Source of the DNA: Geothrix limicola
GTDB taxonomy: Bacteria; Acidobacteriota; Holophagae; Holophagales; Holophagaceae
Assembly (NCBI RefSeq): GCF_030268085.1
Contig: NZ_BSDE01000001.1
Coordinates: forward strand, 434,001 to 498,000
Direction: 5' to 3'
Length of the DNA: 64,000 bases
Positions 1 to 7,599 of the stretch are shown here, one piece after another. Numbering within the stretch: position 1 is the first letter of the stretch; each line of letters begins with the position of its first letter. The notes under the pieces were generated by a model that saw only the letters and a list, made by a program, of their open reading frames with translations, was not told the DNA's origin and searched no databases. The position numbers and the translations under genes are program-made.

Positions 1-2
1 TG

Positions 3-929
3 CGCCTGCACCTGGGCAACGCGGCCTTCGCCAAGGCCATGCAGGCCGTTCACGCACGCTTCGGCGGCAAGCCCGCCCGCACGGCCGATATCCTGAAGAC
101 CCTCTCGGAGGCCGCGGGACAGGACGTGTCGCCGATCCTGAAGCCCTGGCTCGAGCGCGCCGACCTGCCCACGCCCGCAGTCAAAGCTCGCATCGAAAAG
201 GCGGGGACCGGCTTCGACGTGAAACTCGACGTCGAACAGAAGGGCTTCGCCTATCCCTTCGTGGCCTTCGCCAGTCTCGAAACCGAGAAGGGCGCGAAGC
301 TGGAACGCGTCGCCGTGAAGGGCGCGAAATCGACCTTCACGTTCCACAGCGAAACCCGACCCACGCGCCTCGCCTTCAATGCGGGGCACGACGTCCCCGT
401 GGCCCGCGCCAACTTCTGGGTGCCGGGCAACGTGCTGGATGATTGGAGCGCCACGCTGCTGATCTACGGCACGGGCCGCGAGGTGGAGGCCCAGCGTACC
501 CTGGCCCTGAACTACCGCGAGGCCCTGGCCGACGCCATGACCGAAGTGCTGCTGCCCGTGAAGAGCGATGCGGAAATCGGCGACGCCGAGCTGGCGGCCA
601 GCGACCTGCTCGTCTTCGGTGGCGCCGCCGAGAACGGCCTCGTGGCGCGGCTCCAGGCCGAAGGCAAGCTGCCTCTGGATACCGGGTCCGGCTGGTTCAA
701 GTGGCAGGGACGGACCTACGGGCGTCCCGACGACGGACTCGTCGTCTCGCTGCCCAATCCCTGGAACCCCAAGCGGATGCTGCTGCTCGTGCTTTCCAAC
801 AGCCGCGTCCAACAGTGGGCGATGACGAAGACCGTCTCCCGCGGCCTACCCGGCTGGGCGCTCTACCGTGGCTCCGACGTTCAGCAGAAGGGGCACGCGG
901 AGGCTGAAGGGATGGGAATCGCCTTCTAG
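3..929 (+). CDS. M1-family aminopeptidase-like protein, C-terminal part (5' truncated)
   Basis: The reading frame is open at the left window edge, so only the last 308 codons are present and the true start lies upstream. The first residues (AKAMQAVHARFGGKPARTAD onward, then SPILKPWLERADLPTPAV) match the region after the catalytic domain in M1 (gluzincin) aminopeptidases, where a helical segment is followed by a beta-sandwich. The zinc-binding HEXXH site would be upstream and is not visible. The last ~150 residues, including a stretch of alternating charged and hydrophobic residues, are not a part I can assign. The family assignment rests on this C-terminal similarity only. Confidence 0.6.
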   Translation, partial: RLHLGNAAFAKAMQAVHARFGGKPARTADILKTLSEAAGQDVSPILKPWLERADLPTPAVKARIEKAGTGFDVKLDVEQKGFAYPFVAFASLETEKGAKLERVAVKGAKSTFTFHSETRPTRLAFNAGHDVPVARANFWVPGNVLDDWSATLLIYGTGREVEAQRTLALNYREALADAMTEVLLPVKSDAEIGDAELAASDLLVFGGAAENGLVARLQAEGKLPLDTGSGWFKWQGRTYGRPDDGLVVSLPNPWNPKRMLLLVLSNSRVQQWAMTKTVSRGLPGWALYRGSDVQQKGHAEAEGMGIAF

Positions 930-1095
930 CTCCGCGCCCGAAGAAGGTCCGTGTCTGATCTTCCGGCCTCGTTCCGCACCTCCGCGGGGCGAGGCCGGAT
1001 CGCTTGTCGCAGTCTCAGGCAGTCCGCGCAAGGAATCCTCCCCGGCCTGTTCCGAAGACGTACACTTCAGGACGCCAACGCCTCTGGAGGCGCCC

Positions 1096-2310
1096 ATGGG
1101 ACCCATGGAGCTGCTCAAGATCGCGATCCACGCCATCCTGCGGAACAAGATCAGGGCGCTGCTGACCATGCTCGGCATCATCGTGGGTGTGGGGGCGGTC
1201 ATCGCCATGATCGGCATCGGCGAGGGCTCCAAGCGCGCCTCCATCGCGATCATCCGGAACATGGGCTCCAACATGCTGACCATCTTCCCGGGGACGCACA
1301 CCCATCACGGGCCCCAAGCCATGGGTTCCGCCGAGATCCTGCAGCCGGATGACGCCGATCTCATCCAGGAGGAACTGGCCCTGTCCACGGTCCATGCGGC
1401 CACACCCCAGGTTCAGACCACGCGTCCGGTGGTCTACCAGAACGCCAACTACCTCACCCAACTCCAGGGCACGGGCCCGGAATTCCTGTGGATCCGGGGC
1501 TGGGAACTCCAGGCGGGCCGCTTCTTCACCAGGAGCGAAGTGCGGGGGATGTCCAAGGTCTGCGTCATCGGCCAGACGGTGAAGGACAACCTCTTCCCCG
1601 GGGGTGAAGACCCGCTCGGCCAGGTCATCCGCGTGAACCACCTCCCCTTCGAGGTGGTGGGGGTCCTCGAAAAGAAGGGGGCGGGCATGTGGGGGGATCA
1701 GGACGATCTGATCGTGGGTCCCTACACCACCGTGATGCGGATGGTCATGGGGCGGACCACCATCCAGCGCATCCTTGTGAGCGCCCACGAGGATGAGGCC
1801 GAACTCGCCGAAGCCGAGATCACGGCCCTGCTGCGCCAGCACCTGAAGGTCCCGCCCCAGGACGTGAACCCCTTTCAGATCCGCAAGCAGGACGACATCG
1901 TGCGGATGCAGAACGAGCAGGCCGGCATCCTGACGACGCTCCTGGCCGTGGCGGCCAGCATCTCCCTGGTGGTGGGCGGAATCGGGATCGCCAACATCAT
2001 GCTGGTGAGCGTCACGGAGCGCACCCGGGAGATCGGCATGCGCCGCGCCGTCGGGGCCACCCAGCACCAGGTCCTGTGGCAGTTCCTCACGGAGGCGGTG
2101 GCGCTCTCCACCCTGGGCGGCCTGCTGGGCGTGTTCTTCGGTCTCGCCGCCATCACGATCCTCCAGCGCTTCCAGTTCCCGGCGGTGGCCGAGGTCTGGG
2201 CCGTGATGCTGGGCCTCTTCTTCAGCGGCATGGTCGGCGTGGTGGCCGGATTCCTGCCGGCCCTCAAGGCGGCGCGGCTGGACGTGATCGACGCGCTCCG
2301 CTACGAGTAG
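1096..2310 (+). CDS. MacB/FtsX-type ABC transporter permease
   Basis: Product of 404 residues with the architecture of a MacB-type permease: one membrane helix near residues 20-42, a periplasmic domain of about 230 residues (MacB_PCD-like), then three helices near 280-305, 335-360 and 368-390. The cytoplasmic loop ERTREIGMRRAVGAT is the conserved FtsX-family signature. Such permeases work with a separate ATPase (MacB/LolD type) to move lipoproteins, peptides or drugs, or to do mechanical work on the periplasmic side. No ATPase gene is adjacent here, so the partner must be elsewhere. The ATG at 1096 is chosen because GGAGG at 1086-1090 sits 5 nt upstream; another in-frame ATG is at 1105. The reading frame stays open upstream to 868 but lacks a better start. 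Confidence 0.85.
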   Translation: MGPMELLKIAIHAILRNKIRALLTMLGIIVGVGAVIAMIGIGEGSKRASIAIIRNMGSNMLTIFPGTHTHHGPQAMGSAEILQPDDADLIQEELALSTVHAATPQVQTTRPVVYQNANYLTQLQGTGPEFLWIRGWELQAGRFFTRSEVRGMSKVCVIGQTVKDNLFPGGEDPLGQVIRVNHLPFEVVGVLEKKGAGMWGDQDDLIVGPYTTVMRMVMGRTTIQRILVSAHEDEAELAEAEITALLRQHLKVPPQDVNPFQIRKQDDIVRMQNEQAGILTTLLAVAASISLVVGGIGIANIMLVSVTERTREIGMRRAVGATQHQVLWQFLTEAVALSTLGGLLGVFFGLAAITILQRFQFPAVAEVWAVMLGLFFSGMVGVVAGFLPALKAARLDVIDALRYE

Positions 2311-2326
2311 CTGGGGTGGCCCCGCT

Positions 2327-2755
2327 TCAGATCGAGTAGCCCTGGCTGTCCACTTCGAGGGCCAGCTGCTTGGCGGCCAGGTCGGCGAGGGTGGTGGCCT
2401 GGAGGACGGCGCGGGCCGCGGCGGTGCTGCGGGCCCAGAGATCCCGCACGGCGCGGGCGCCGTGGCTGGCGTCCTCGGGGAGATCCTCGGTCCCCAGCTG
2501 GCCTTCGAGGGCTTCCAGCACCTCCAGGGCCGTGATGTGGCTGGGATGCTTCGCCAGTTCGCAGCCGCCGCTGGGGCCGCGCTGCACCTTGATGAGGCCG
2601 TCGGCCTTGAGGTTGCCAAGCAGCACCCGCACGAACTTGGCGGGCAGGCCCTGGCGCTCGGCGATGGTGTCCACCAGCACGGGCCCGCGCCCCGCCTGGA
2701 TGGCCAGCTCCACCATGAACTGCAAGCCGTAGCGTCCCTTGGCCGAACCTTTCAT
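2327..2755 (-). CDS. Rrf2-family transcriptional regulator (IscR/CymR-like)
   Basis: A 142-residue protein with an N-terminal winged helix (MKGSAKGRYGLQFMVELA start, LPAKFVRVLLGNLKADGLI recognition region, then RGPSGGCEL wing), typical of Rrf2 proteins. The cysteine trio that binds an Fe-S cluster in IscR is not evident, so it resembles the cluster-free CymR-like members. It is divergent from cysK, with a ~120-bp AT-rich spacer and overlapping promoters. In several bacteria Rrf2 proteins control cysteine synthesis, so control of cysK is a reasonable inference. The start at 2755 is preferred over upstream methionines because GGAGGGAGG lies just upstream. Confidence 0.85.
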   Translation of the reverse strand: MKGSAKGRYGLQFMVELAIQAGRGPVLVDTIAERQGLPAKFVRVLLGNLKADGLIKVQRGPSGGCELAKHPSHITALEVLEALEGQLGTEDLPEDASHGARAVRDLWARSTAAARAVLQATTLADLAAKQLALEVDSQGYSI

Positions 2756-2786
2756 GGCCGCCTCCCTCCACATGACCACTGAGTAT

Positions 2787-2815
2787 ATTACAAAACAAAT
2801 TAACAAACTTGACAA
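2787..2815 (-). promoter_or_regulatory. Candidate sigma-70 promoter of the Rrf2 gene
   Basis: On the minus strand TTGTCA (2815-2810) and TGTAAT (2792-2787) are separated by 17 bp, each one mismatch from consensus. The -35 box overlaps that of the divergent cysK promoter, so one bound protein could affect both. Confidence 0.5.
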
Positions 2816-2836
2816 TCTCGCAGGGGTTTCCATAAT
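2809..2836 (+). promoter_or_regulatory. Candidate sigma-70 promoter of cysK
   Basis: A perfect -35 TTGACA (2809-2814), 16-bp spacer and -10 CATAAT (2831-2836) lie in a markedly AT-rich stretch about 40 bp before the cysK start. It is the best-matching promoter seen in the window. Confidence 0.65.
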
Positions 2837-2874
2837 TCATCATCCGGCTCGGCCCGGACACCTAGGAGATCTCG

Positions 2875-3831
2875 ATGAGCCGCCCCACCGACCGCCCCAA
2901 TCGCGCCGAACACGCCTATGACCTGGTGGGCTACACGCCCGTCGTGCGCCTGAACCGCATCGTCCCGGCGGGTTCCGCCAAGGTCTACGTGAAGCTGGAA
3001 AGCGCCAACCCCGGCGGCAGCGTGAAGGATCGCATCGCCCTGAGCATGATCCAGGACGCTGAATCCCGCGGCACGCTGAAAGCTGGCATGACGCTGCTGG
3101 AGGCCACCAGCGGCAACACGGGCATCGGCCTCGCCTTCGTGGCCGCCGCCAAGGGCTACAAGATCACCCTGGTGATGCCCGACACCATGACCCAGGAGCG
3201 CCGCGCGCTGCTGAAAGCCTATGGCGCCGAGCTGGTGCTGACGCCCGGCTCCGGCGGCATGAAGGCCGCGGTGGACAAGGCCCAGGAGCTGGCGGATGCC
3301 GATTCCAAATACTTCCTCGTGCGCCAGTTCGACAACCCTGCCAACCCCGCCGTGCACCGCCGCACCACCGCCCTGGAGATCCTGGAGCAGGTGCCCGAGT
3401 TGGACGCCTTCGTGGCGGGCGTGGGCACGGGCGGCACGGTGACCGGCGTGGGCGAAGTGCTCGCCGAGAAGAAGCCCGGCACCCTCGTCGTCGCCGTGGA
3501 GCCCGAGACCTCGCCCCTGCTCAGCACCGGCAAGGCCGGTCCGCACAAGATCCAGGGCCTCGGCCCCAACTTCGTGCCGGGCATCCTGAACCGCGATGCC
3601 TTCCAGCGCGTCCGCCCCGTGGGTTACGACGATGCCATCGCCACGGCCCGCCGCCTGGCCCGGGAAGAAGGCCTGCTGGCGGGCATCAGCACCGGCGCCA
3701 ACGTCTTTGCGGCGCTCGAAGTGGCCAAGGAGCTGGGTGAAGGGAAGACCGTCGTCGTCATCCTCTGCGACACCGGCGAGCGCTACCTCACCCACCCGCT
3801 CTTCGCCGAGATCGACGGGCCCGCGATCTAG
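2875..3831 (+). CDS. cysK: Cysteine synthase A (O-acetylserine sulfhydrylase)
   Basis: A 318-residue PLP enzyme that converts O-acetylserine and sulfide to cysteine and acetate. NPGGSVKDR places the PLP lysine at K51. TSGNTG (residues 78-83) is the substrate loop, GTGGTVTGVG the phosphate-binding loop, and CDTGERY lies near the C terminus. The length is normal for CysK. AGGAG at 2864-2868 supports the ATG at 2875. It is transcribed divergently from the Rrf2 regulator, and no cysE or sulfate-assimilation gene is adjacent. CysM or cystathionine beta-synthase-like activity cannot be fully excluded from sequence alone. Confidence 0.93.
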   Translation: MSRPTDRPNRAEHAYDLVGYTPVVRLNRIVPAGSAKVYVKLESANPGGSVKDRIALSMIQDAESRGTLKAGMTLLEATSGNTGIGLAFVAAAKGYKITLVMPDTMTQERRALLKAYGAELVLTPGSGGMKAAVDKAQELADADSKYFLVRQFDNPANPAVHRRTTALEILEQVPELDAFVAGVGTGGTVTGVGEVLAEKKPGTLVVAVEPETSPLLSTGKAGPHKIQGLGPNFVPGILNRDAFQRVRPVGYDDAIATARRLAREEGLLAGISTGANVFAALEVAKELGEGKTVVVILCDTGERYLTHPLFAEIDGPAI

Positions 3832-3883
3832 CGTTTTCCAGCCGGCAGCGCGACTATCCTGGGAGCCCCTTCCGAGGTGCCCC

Positions 3884-4522
3884 ATGTGGATCGCCGCGCT
3901 GCCGCCCGCTGTCCCGCAGGTTCAGGCCCAACAAGCCCAAACCTCGGCACCCACGCCTGAAAAAGCCACGGCCTTCGAGCGCGCGGTGGTGCAGGAGATG
4001 AGCGACGCGCGGGTGCGCCCCCGGGCCTGGGCGAAGCTCCTGCGGGAATTCCGGGAGGGTTTCGAAGGCACGCTCTGGAAGCGGCCTGGGCGGACGGCCC
4101 TTCGCACCGAGGAAGGCCTGAAGGCCTTCGACGAGGCCATCGCCTTCCTCGAATCCGCCCGCCCCGTGGGACTGCTGCGCTTCAACGAGGGGCTGGCCCG
4201 GGCGGCCCGCCTGCACGCCCAGGACCTGGGGCCGCGCGGGGGCGTGGAGCACGCGAGTGCGGACGGCAGCCGCCTCTCCGACCGCCTGAACCGGCTCGGC
4301 ACCTGGCACGGTGTGATCGCCGAGAACATCGCCACCTTGGAGGAGGATCCGCGCCAGGTGGTGATCCAGCTGCTGGTGGATGACGGCATCCCCGGCCGAG
4401 GGCATCGGCGCAACCTCTTCAACCCCGACTTCCACCAGGCCGGCTGCGGCAGCGCGCCCCACCGAGACTACCGGATCGTGACCGTCATCGATTACGCTGA
4501 CGGGTTCGTTCCGAATCCCTGA
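3884..4522 (+). CDS. CAP-domain (SCP/PR1-like, YkwD-type) protein
   Basis: A 212-residue protein whose C-terminal half matches the bacterial CAP fold: LLRFNEGLARAARLHAQDLG, then a conserved histidine in GGVEHASADG, GVIAENIA, and RGHRRNLFNPDFHQAGCG. Bacterial members are usually exported and of unclear function, with suggested cell-wall or lipid binding. The N terminus (MWIAALPPAVPQVQAQQ) is only weakly signal-like because it lacks a basic region, so export is uncertain and the true start may differ. GAGGTG just upstream supports the ATG at 3884. It sits between cysK and the mla genes with no obvious functional link to either. Confidence 0.75.
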   Translation: MWIAALPPAVPQVQAQQAQTSAPTPEKATAFERAVVQEMSDARVRPRAWAKLLREFREGFEGTLWKRPGRTALRTEEGLKAFDEAIAFLESARPVGLLRFNEGLARAARLHAQDLGPRGGVEHASADGSRLSDRLNRLGTWHGVIAENIATLEEDPRQVVIQLLVDDGIPGRGHRRNLFNPDFHQAGCGSAPHRDYRIVTVIDYADGFVPNP

Positions 4523-4568
4523 GCGGCCCCAGGTCTGCTAGCCTGGGCCATCCCTTGGGTGAGACGTG

Positions 4569-5354
4569 ATGCGGTTCCTTGTGCGGCTGGGTGCGCCGGT
4601 TCGCGGGTTTCTGGAATTCCTGGGCGACCAGGCCCACCTGGTGCTGCGGACGCTGCGGCACGCCCTGCTGCTGCGCATGGATCAGCTGGCCGTGGTGGGC
4701 GGGCAGACCAAACTGCAGATCCGCTTCACGGGCCTGGATGCCCTGTGGCTGGTCAGCGGCACGGCCCTGCTGCTGGGGGCGGTGACGCTCATTCAGGCCT
4801 TCAGCCAGCTGTCGGGGCTGGGAGCCGAGAACTACATCGGTGTTCTGATGGTGCTCATCATCCTGCGGGAATTGGGGCCCCTGCTCACAGCCGTGCTGGT
4901 CATCGGGCGCAGCTCCACGGCCATTGCCGCCGAGCTGGGCGCCATGCAGCTGAACGGCGAGATCGATGCCCTGGCCACCCACGGCATCAACCCCTACCAG
5001 TACCTGCTGCTGCCCCGCTGGCTGGGCGTGCTCGTGTCGGTCTTCGCGCTGGTGGTGTTCTTCGACGCGATGGCGCTGGCGGGCGGGCTGCTCGTGGCCA
5101 AGCTGAAATACGGCGTCACCTTCGGCTTCTACATGGATTCGGTGCGACAAGCCCTGTCCAATCTCGACTTCGCCGCCACGCTCCTCAAGGTCGCGCTGTT
5201 CGCCGGCGCCATCACCTTCCACGCCTGCCACTTCGGCCTGCGCATCCAGCGCAGCCAGACCGAGATCCCCCAGGCCGTCACCAAGACCGTGGTTTCGGCG
5301 CTGGTGGCGGTATTCGCCCTGGACGGCCTCATCGCCGCCCTCTTCTACTTCTGA
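4569..5354 (+). CDS. mlaE: MlaE-family lipid ABC transporter permease
   Basis: A 261-residue MlaE/YrbE permease with about five or six membrane segments and the family features LRELGPLLTAVLVIGRS and GAMQLNGEIDALATHGINP (coupling helix region). It should form the inner-membrane channel of an MCE transporter moving phospholipids between inner and outer membranes. It is the first gene of a permease-ATPase-MCE set with mlaF and mlaD. A GTG at 4566 immediately precedes the ATG at 4569, and either could be the start. No strong ribosome site is visible. Confidence 0.9.
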   Translation: MRFLVRLGAPVRGFLEFLGDQAHLVLRTLRHALLLRMDQLAVVGGQTKLQIRFTGLDALWLVSGTALLLGAVTLIQAFSQLSGLGAENYIGVLMVLIILRELGPLLTAVLVIGRSSTAIAAELGAMQLNGEIDALATHGINPYQYLLLPRWLGVLVSVFALVVFFDAMALAGGLLVAKLKYGVTFGFYMDSVRQALSNLDFAATLLKVALFAGAITFHACHFGLRIQRSQTEIPQAVTKTVVSALVAVFALDGLIAALFYF

Positions 5355-5359
5355 TCCGC

Positions 5360-6025
5360 ATGATCGAGCTGCGCGACCTCGCCCTGGGTACCCCCGACGG
5401 AAGCTGGCTGCTGGAGGGGATCGAGCTGCTGGTGCCCAAGGGCGGAAACCATCTGATCACCGGCCCGAGCGGATGCGGGAAGAGCCGCCTGCTGAAGGTG
5501 ATCGCCGGAACCGAACGTCCCGCGCGGGGTCTCGTGCGGGTGGATGGACGGGAGATCTGGCCCGGCGACGGCGTCCTGTCGCTGACGGAGCGTGTGCGCG
5601 TGGGGTTCGCCTTTGCGTCCGGCGGCCTGCTCTCCAACCTGAGCGTGTGGCAGAACGTCGCGCTGCCCCTGCGGTTCCGCGGGATTCCGGCGGAAGAGGT
5701 GCGGGTGCGCGCAGGGGCCGCCCTGGAGCGGCTGGGCCTGCAGTCCGTGGCCGAACTGCGCCCGCATGCGCTGAGCGCCTCTGCGCGCAAGCTGGGCAAC
5801 CTGGCCCGCGTGATGGCCCTGGATGCCGAACTGATCCTGTTGGACGATCCGCTGGAGGGGCTGGATGCTGCGGATCGCGGCAGGGCCCTCGGCTTGGTGC
5901 GGGGCTGGATTGCAGATGCCACGAAGACCCTTCTGATCGCGCTGGAGGATTCCACACCCTTTGCGGAGCTCGCCTTGGATCGGCTTGAGCTGCGCGCGCC
6001 TTCGATCCCGCTGGAGTCGCCATGA
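5360..6025 (+). CDS. mlaF: MlaF-like ABC ATPase with degenerate catalytic motifs
   Basis: By position and overall sequence this 221-residue protein is the ATPase of the Mla transporter. Walker A is intact (GPSGCGKS). The other motifs have drifted: the Q-loop position in FAFASGGLLSNLSVWQNV has Ala instead of Gln, the signature is LSASARK instead of LSGG-x-x-[KR], Walker B reads LILLDDP with Asp where the catalytic Glu is expected, and the switch histidine after the next strand is replaced in LLIALEDST. Nucleotide binding looks retained but hydrolysis may be weak or absent. The gene is uninterrupted, starts 5 nt after mlaE and overlaps mlaD by ATGA, so it is not an obvious pseudogene. Confidence 0.82.
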   Translation: MIELRDLALGTPDGSWLLEGIELLVPKGGNHLITGPSGCGKSRLLKVIAGTERPARGLVRVDGREIWPGDGVLSLTERVRVGFAFASGGLLSNLSVWQNVALPLRFRGIPAEEVRVRAGAALERLGLQSVAELRPHALSASARKLGNLARVMALDAELILLDDPLEGLDAADRGRALGLVRGWIADATKTLLIALEDSTPFAELALDRLELRAPSIPLESP

Positions 6026-6987
6026 AATTCGAAAAGCAGGATGCCCGTTTGGGATTGCTGGTGCTGGTGGCGCTGGGGCTGTTCCTGGGCCTGGTGGCCT
6101 ACAAGAACGCCGCGGCGGTGACGGAGCGAACCTACCCGCTGCTCGTGCGCCTCGATCAGATGGAAGGTCTGGCGCCGGGCACGGACGTTCAGCTCAAGGG
6201 CTACCGCGTGGGGGCGGTGGAGCGCGTGGACATGAAGCAGGAGGGGAAGGACTACCACTTTCTGGCGCGCATCGCCGTGCGTCAGGACATCCAGCTCTGG
6301 CGCGGCACCCGTGCGAACCTGGCGCCCCGGGGTGTGGGCAGCGTGATGCTGGATCTGCGCCTGCCCGAACTGGCCGAGCGGACCGTGCTGCTGGCACCGG
6401 GCGACGAGATCCCGGGCGATACGGGCGTCTCCATCGCGGGCGTGCTGGAGCGCGCCGACCACCTCATGGGCAGCCTGCAGGCGGGCGTGGACGGGCTGCG
6501 CACGCGCATCGAAAAGAAGGGGCTCGGCGATGTGCTTGATCATCCCGCCGTGCATCAGGCGCTGCAGTCCCTGGACGGCACGCTGCGCGAGTTCCAGGCC
6601 CTGGCCAAGGAAAGTCGCGGCCTGGTGGGCCACGCCGATCGCAGCATGGGCGAGGCGGACAAGGCCCTGGACTCCCTCGACCACAGCCTGGCCACCGTGC
6701 GCGCCCTGCTGGACAAGCGCGGACCCGAGCTGGACCAGATCCTCGTGAGCCTGGCCGCCACGCTGAAACAGGCCGAAACCTTCATGGGCCGCTTCAACAC
6801 CCAGGATCATCCCGAACTCGAGCAGAGCCTCAAGAGCCTGCGCCGCTCGCTGGCCTCGGTGGAAGAACTGCTGGAGCTCCTCAAGCAGAAGCCCAGCCGC
6901 GCGGTCTGGGGCACGCCCAGCGAGGCCGAGCGCGAGCAGGCCCGGCAACGGACCGAAGCCGCGAAACAAAACCCTCCCAAACCCTGA
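6022..6987 (+). CDS. mlaD: MlaD-type MCE-domain protein
   Basis: A 321-residue protein with a short cytoplasmic N terminus, one membrane helix (about residues 10-27), an MCE domain (about 38-115, including DQMEGLAPGTDVQLKGYRVG), then a long helical region (about 150-290) rich in heptad-like leucines and a Pro/Lys-rich tail. It would be the periplasmic substrate-binding subunit of the MCE transporter. The long helical extension exceeds that of E. coli MlaD (183 residues) and is closer to MCE proteins whose helices bundle into a tunnel. Its ATG overlaps the mlaF stop by 4 nt. Confidence 0.88.
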   Translation: MKFEKQDARLGLLVLVALGLFLGLVAYKNAAAVTERTYPLLVRLDQMEGLAPGTDVQLKGYRVGAVERVDMKQEGKDYHFLARIAVRQDIQLWRGTRANLAPRGVGSVMLDLRLPELAERTVLLAPGDEIPGDTGVSIAGVLERADHLMGSLQAGVDGLRTRIEKKGLGDVLDHPAVHQALQSLDGTLREFQALAKESRGLVGHADRSMGEADKALDSLDHSLATVRALLDKRGPELDQILVSLAATLKQAETFMGRFNTQDHPELEQSLKSLRRSLASVEELLELLKQKPSRAVWGTPSEAEREQARQRTEAAKQNPPKP

Positions 6988-7001
6988 TCACAGGAGTCCC
7001 G

Positions 7002-7469
7002 TTGAACGATTCCATCCGCATCCGCAGCGTCATGAAGGCTGATTTCGCCGCCTGGAAGGTGCTGTGGGACGGCTACAACGCCTTCTACGGTCGGGCCGGT
7101 GAGACGGCCCTTCGGCCCGAAATCACCCAGTCGACCTGGTCCCGTTTCTTCGATGCCTACGAACCCATGCATGCCTTCGTGGCGGAAGGGCCCGAGGGGC
7201 TGGTGGGCCTGGCGCACATCCTCTACCACCGCAGCACCATCCAGCTCGGCCCGAACTGCTACCTGCAGGACCTCTTCACGTCCGAGGCTGCGCGTGGCCA
7301 GGGCGTGGGCCGCGCGCTCATTCAGGCCGTCTACGACCATGCGGCTGGGCTTGGGATCCAGCGGGTCTACTGGCAGACCCACGAGACCAACGCGGCGGCC
7401 ATGCGGCTCTATGACCAGGTGGCCGAAAAATCAGGTTTCATCGTGTACCGGAAGAGCCTCGGTACCTGA
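7002..7469 (+). CDS. GNAT-family N-acetyltransferase
   Basis: A 155-residue single-domain GNAT protein. The acetyl-CoA-binding motif A is seen in LQDLFTSEAARGQGVGRALI, with WQTHETNAAAMRLYDQVAE as the typical C-terminal helix region. The start is TTG at 7002, supported by CAGGAG at 6991-6996 with 5-nt spacing; an internal ATG would cut into the first strand. It lies 14 nt after mlaD and is probably the last gene of that operon, followed by a hairpin. The substrate is unknown. Confidence 0.82.
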   Translation: MNDSIRIRSVMKADFAAWKVLWDGYNAFYGRAGETALRPEITQSTWSRFFDAYEPMHAFVAEGPEGLVGLAHILYHRSTIQLGPNCYLQDLFTSEAARGQGVGRALIQAVYDHAAGLGIQRVYWQTHETNAAAMRLYDQVAEKSGFIVYRKSLGT

Positions 7470-7472
7470 TCC

Positions 7473-7504
7473 GCCGGGTGCGTGATCCGCATCACACACC
7501 CGGC
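7473..7504 (+). terminator. Hairpin, probable terminator after the mla-GNAT operon
   Basis: A 14-bp stem with one mismatch (7473-7486 against 7491-7504) and a 4-nt loop (ccgc) lies 3 nt after the acetyltransferase stop. The nearest T-rich run (ctttt) begins about 10 nt after the stem, so it is not a textbook intrinsic terminator. Confidence 0.5.
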
Positions 7505-7599
7505 GTGGAAAGGTCCCTTTTCTGCGTTTTCAGAAGAACCTTGAAGGATCCGATGCTCTGTGTCGTGACCCCCTACCGGAAGGAGGCGAGGTTCATCCC

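Noticed and set aside
963-998. Hairpin (9-bp stem CCGGCCTCG/CGAGGCCGG, 18-nt loop) after the M1-like gene, considered as a terminator
   Set aside because: The loop is long and no T-tract follows; stems of this size are common by chance in GC-rich DNA.
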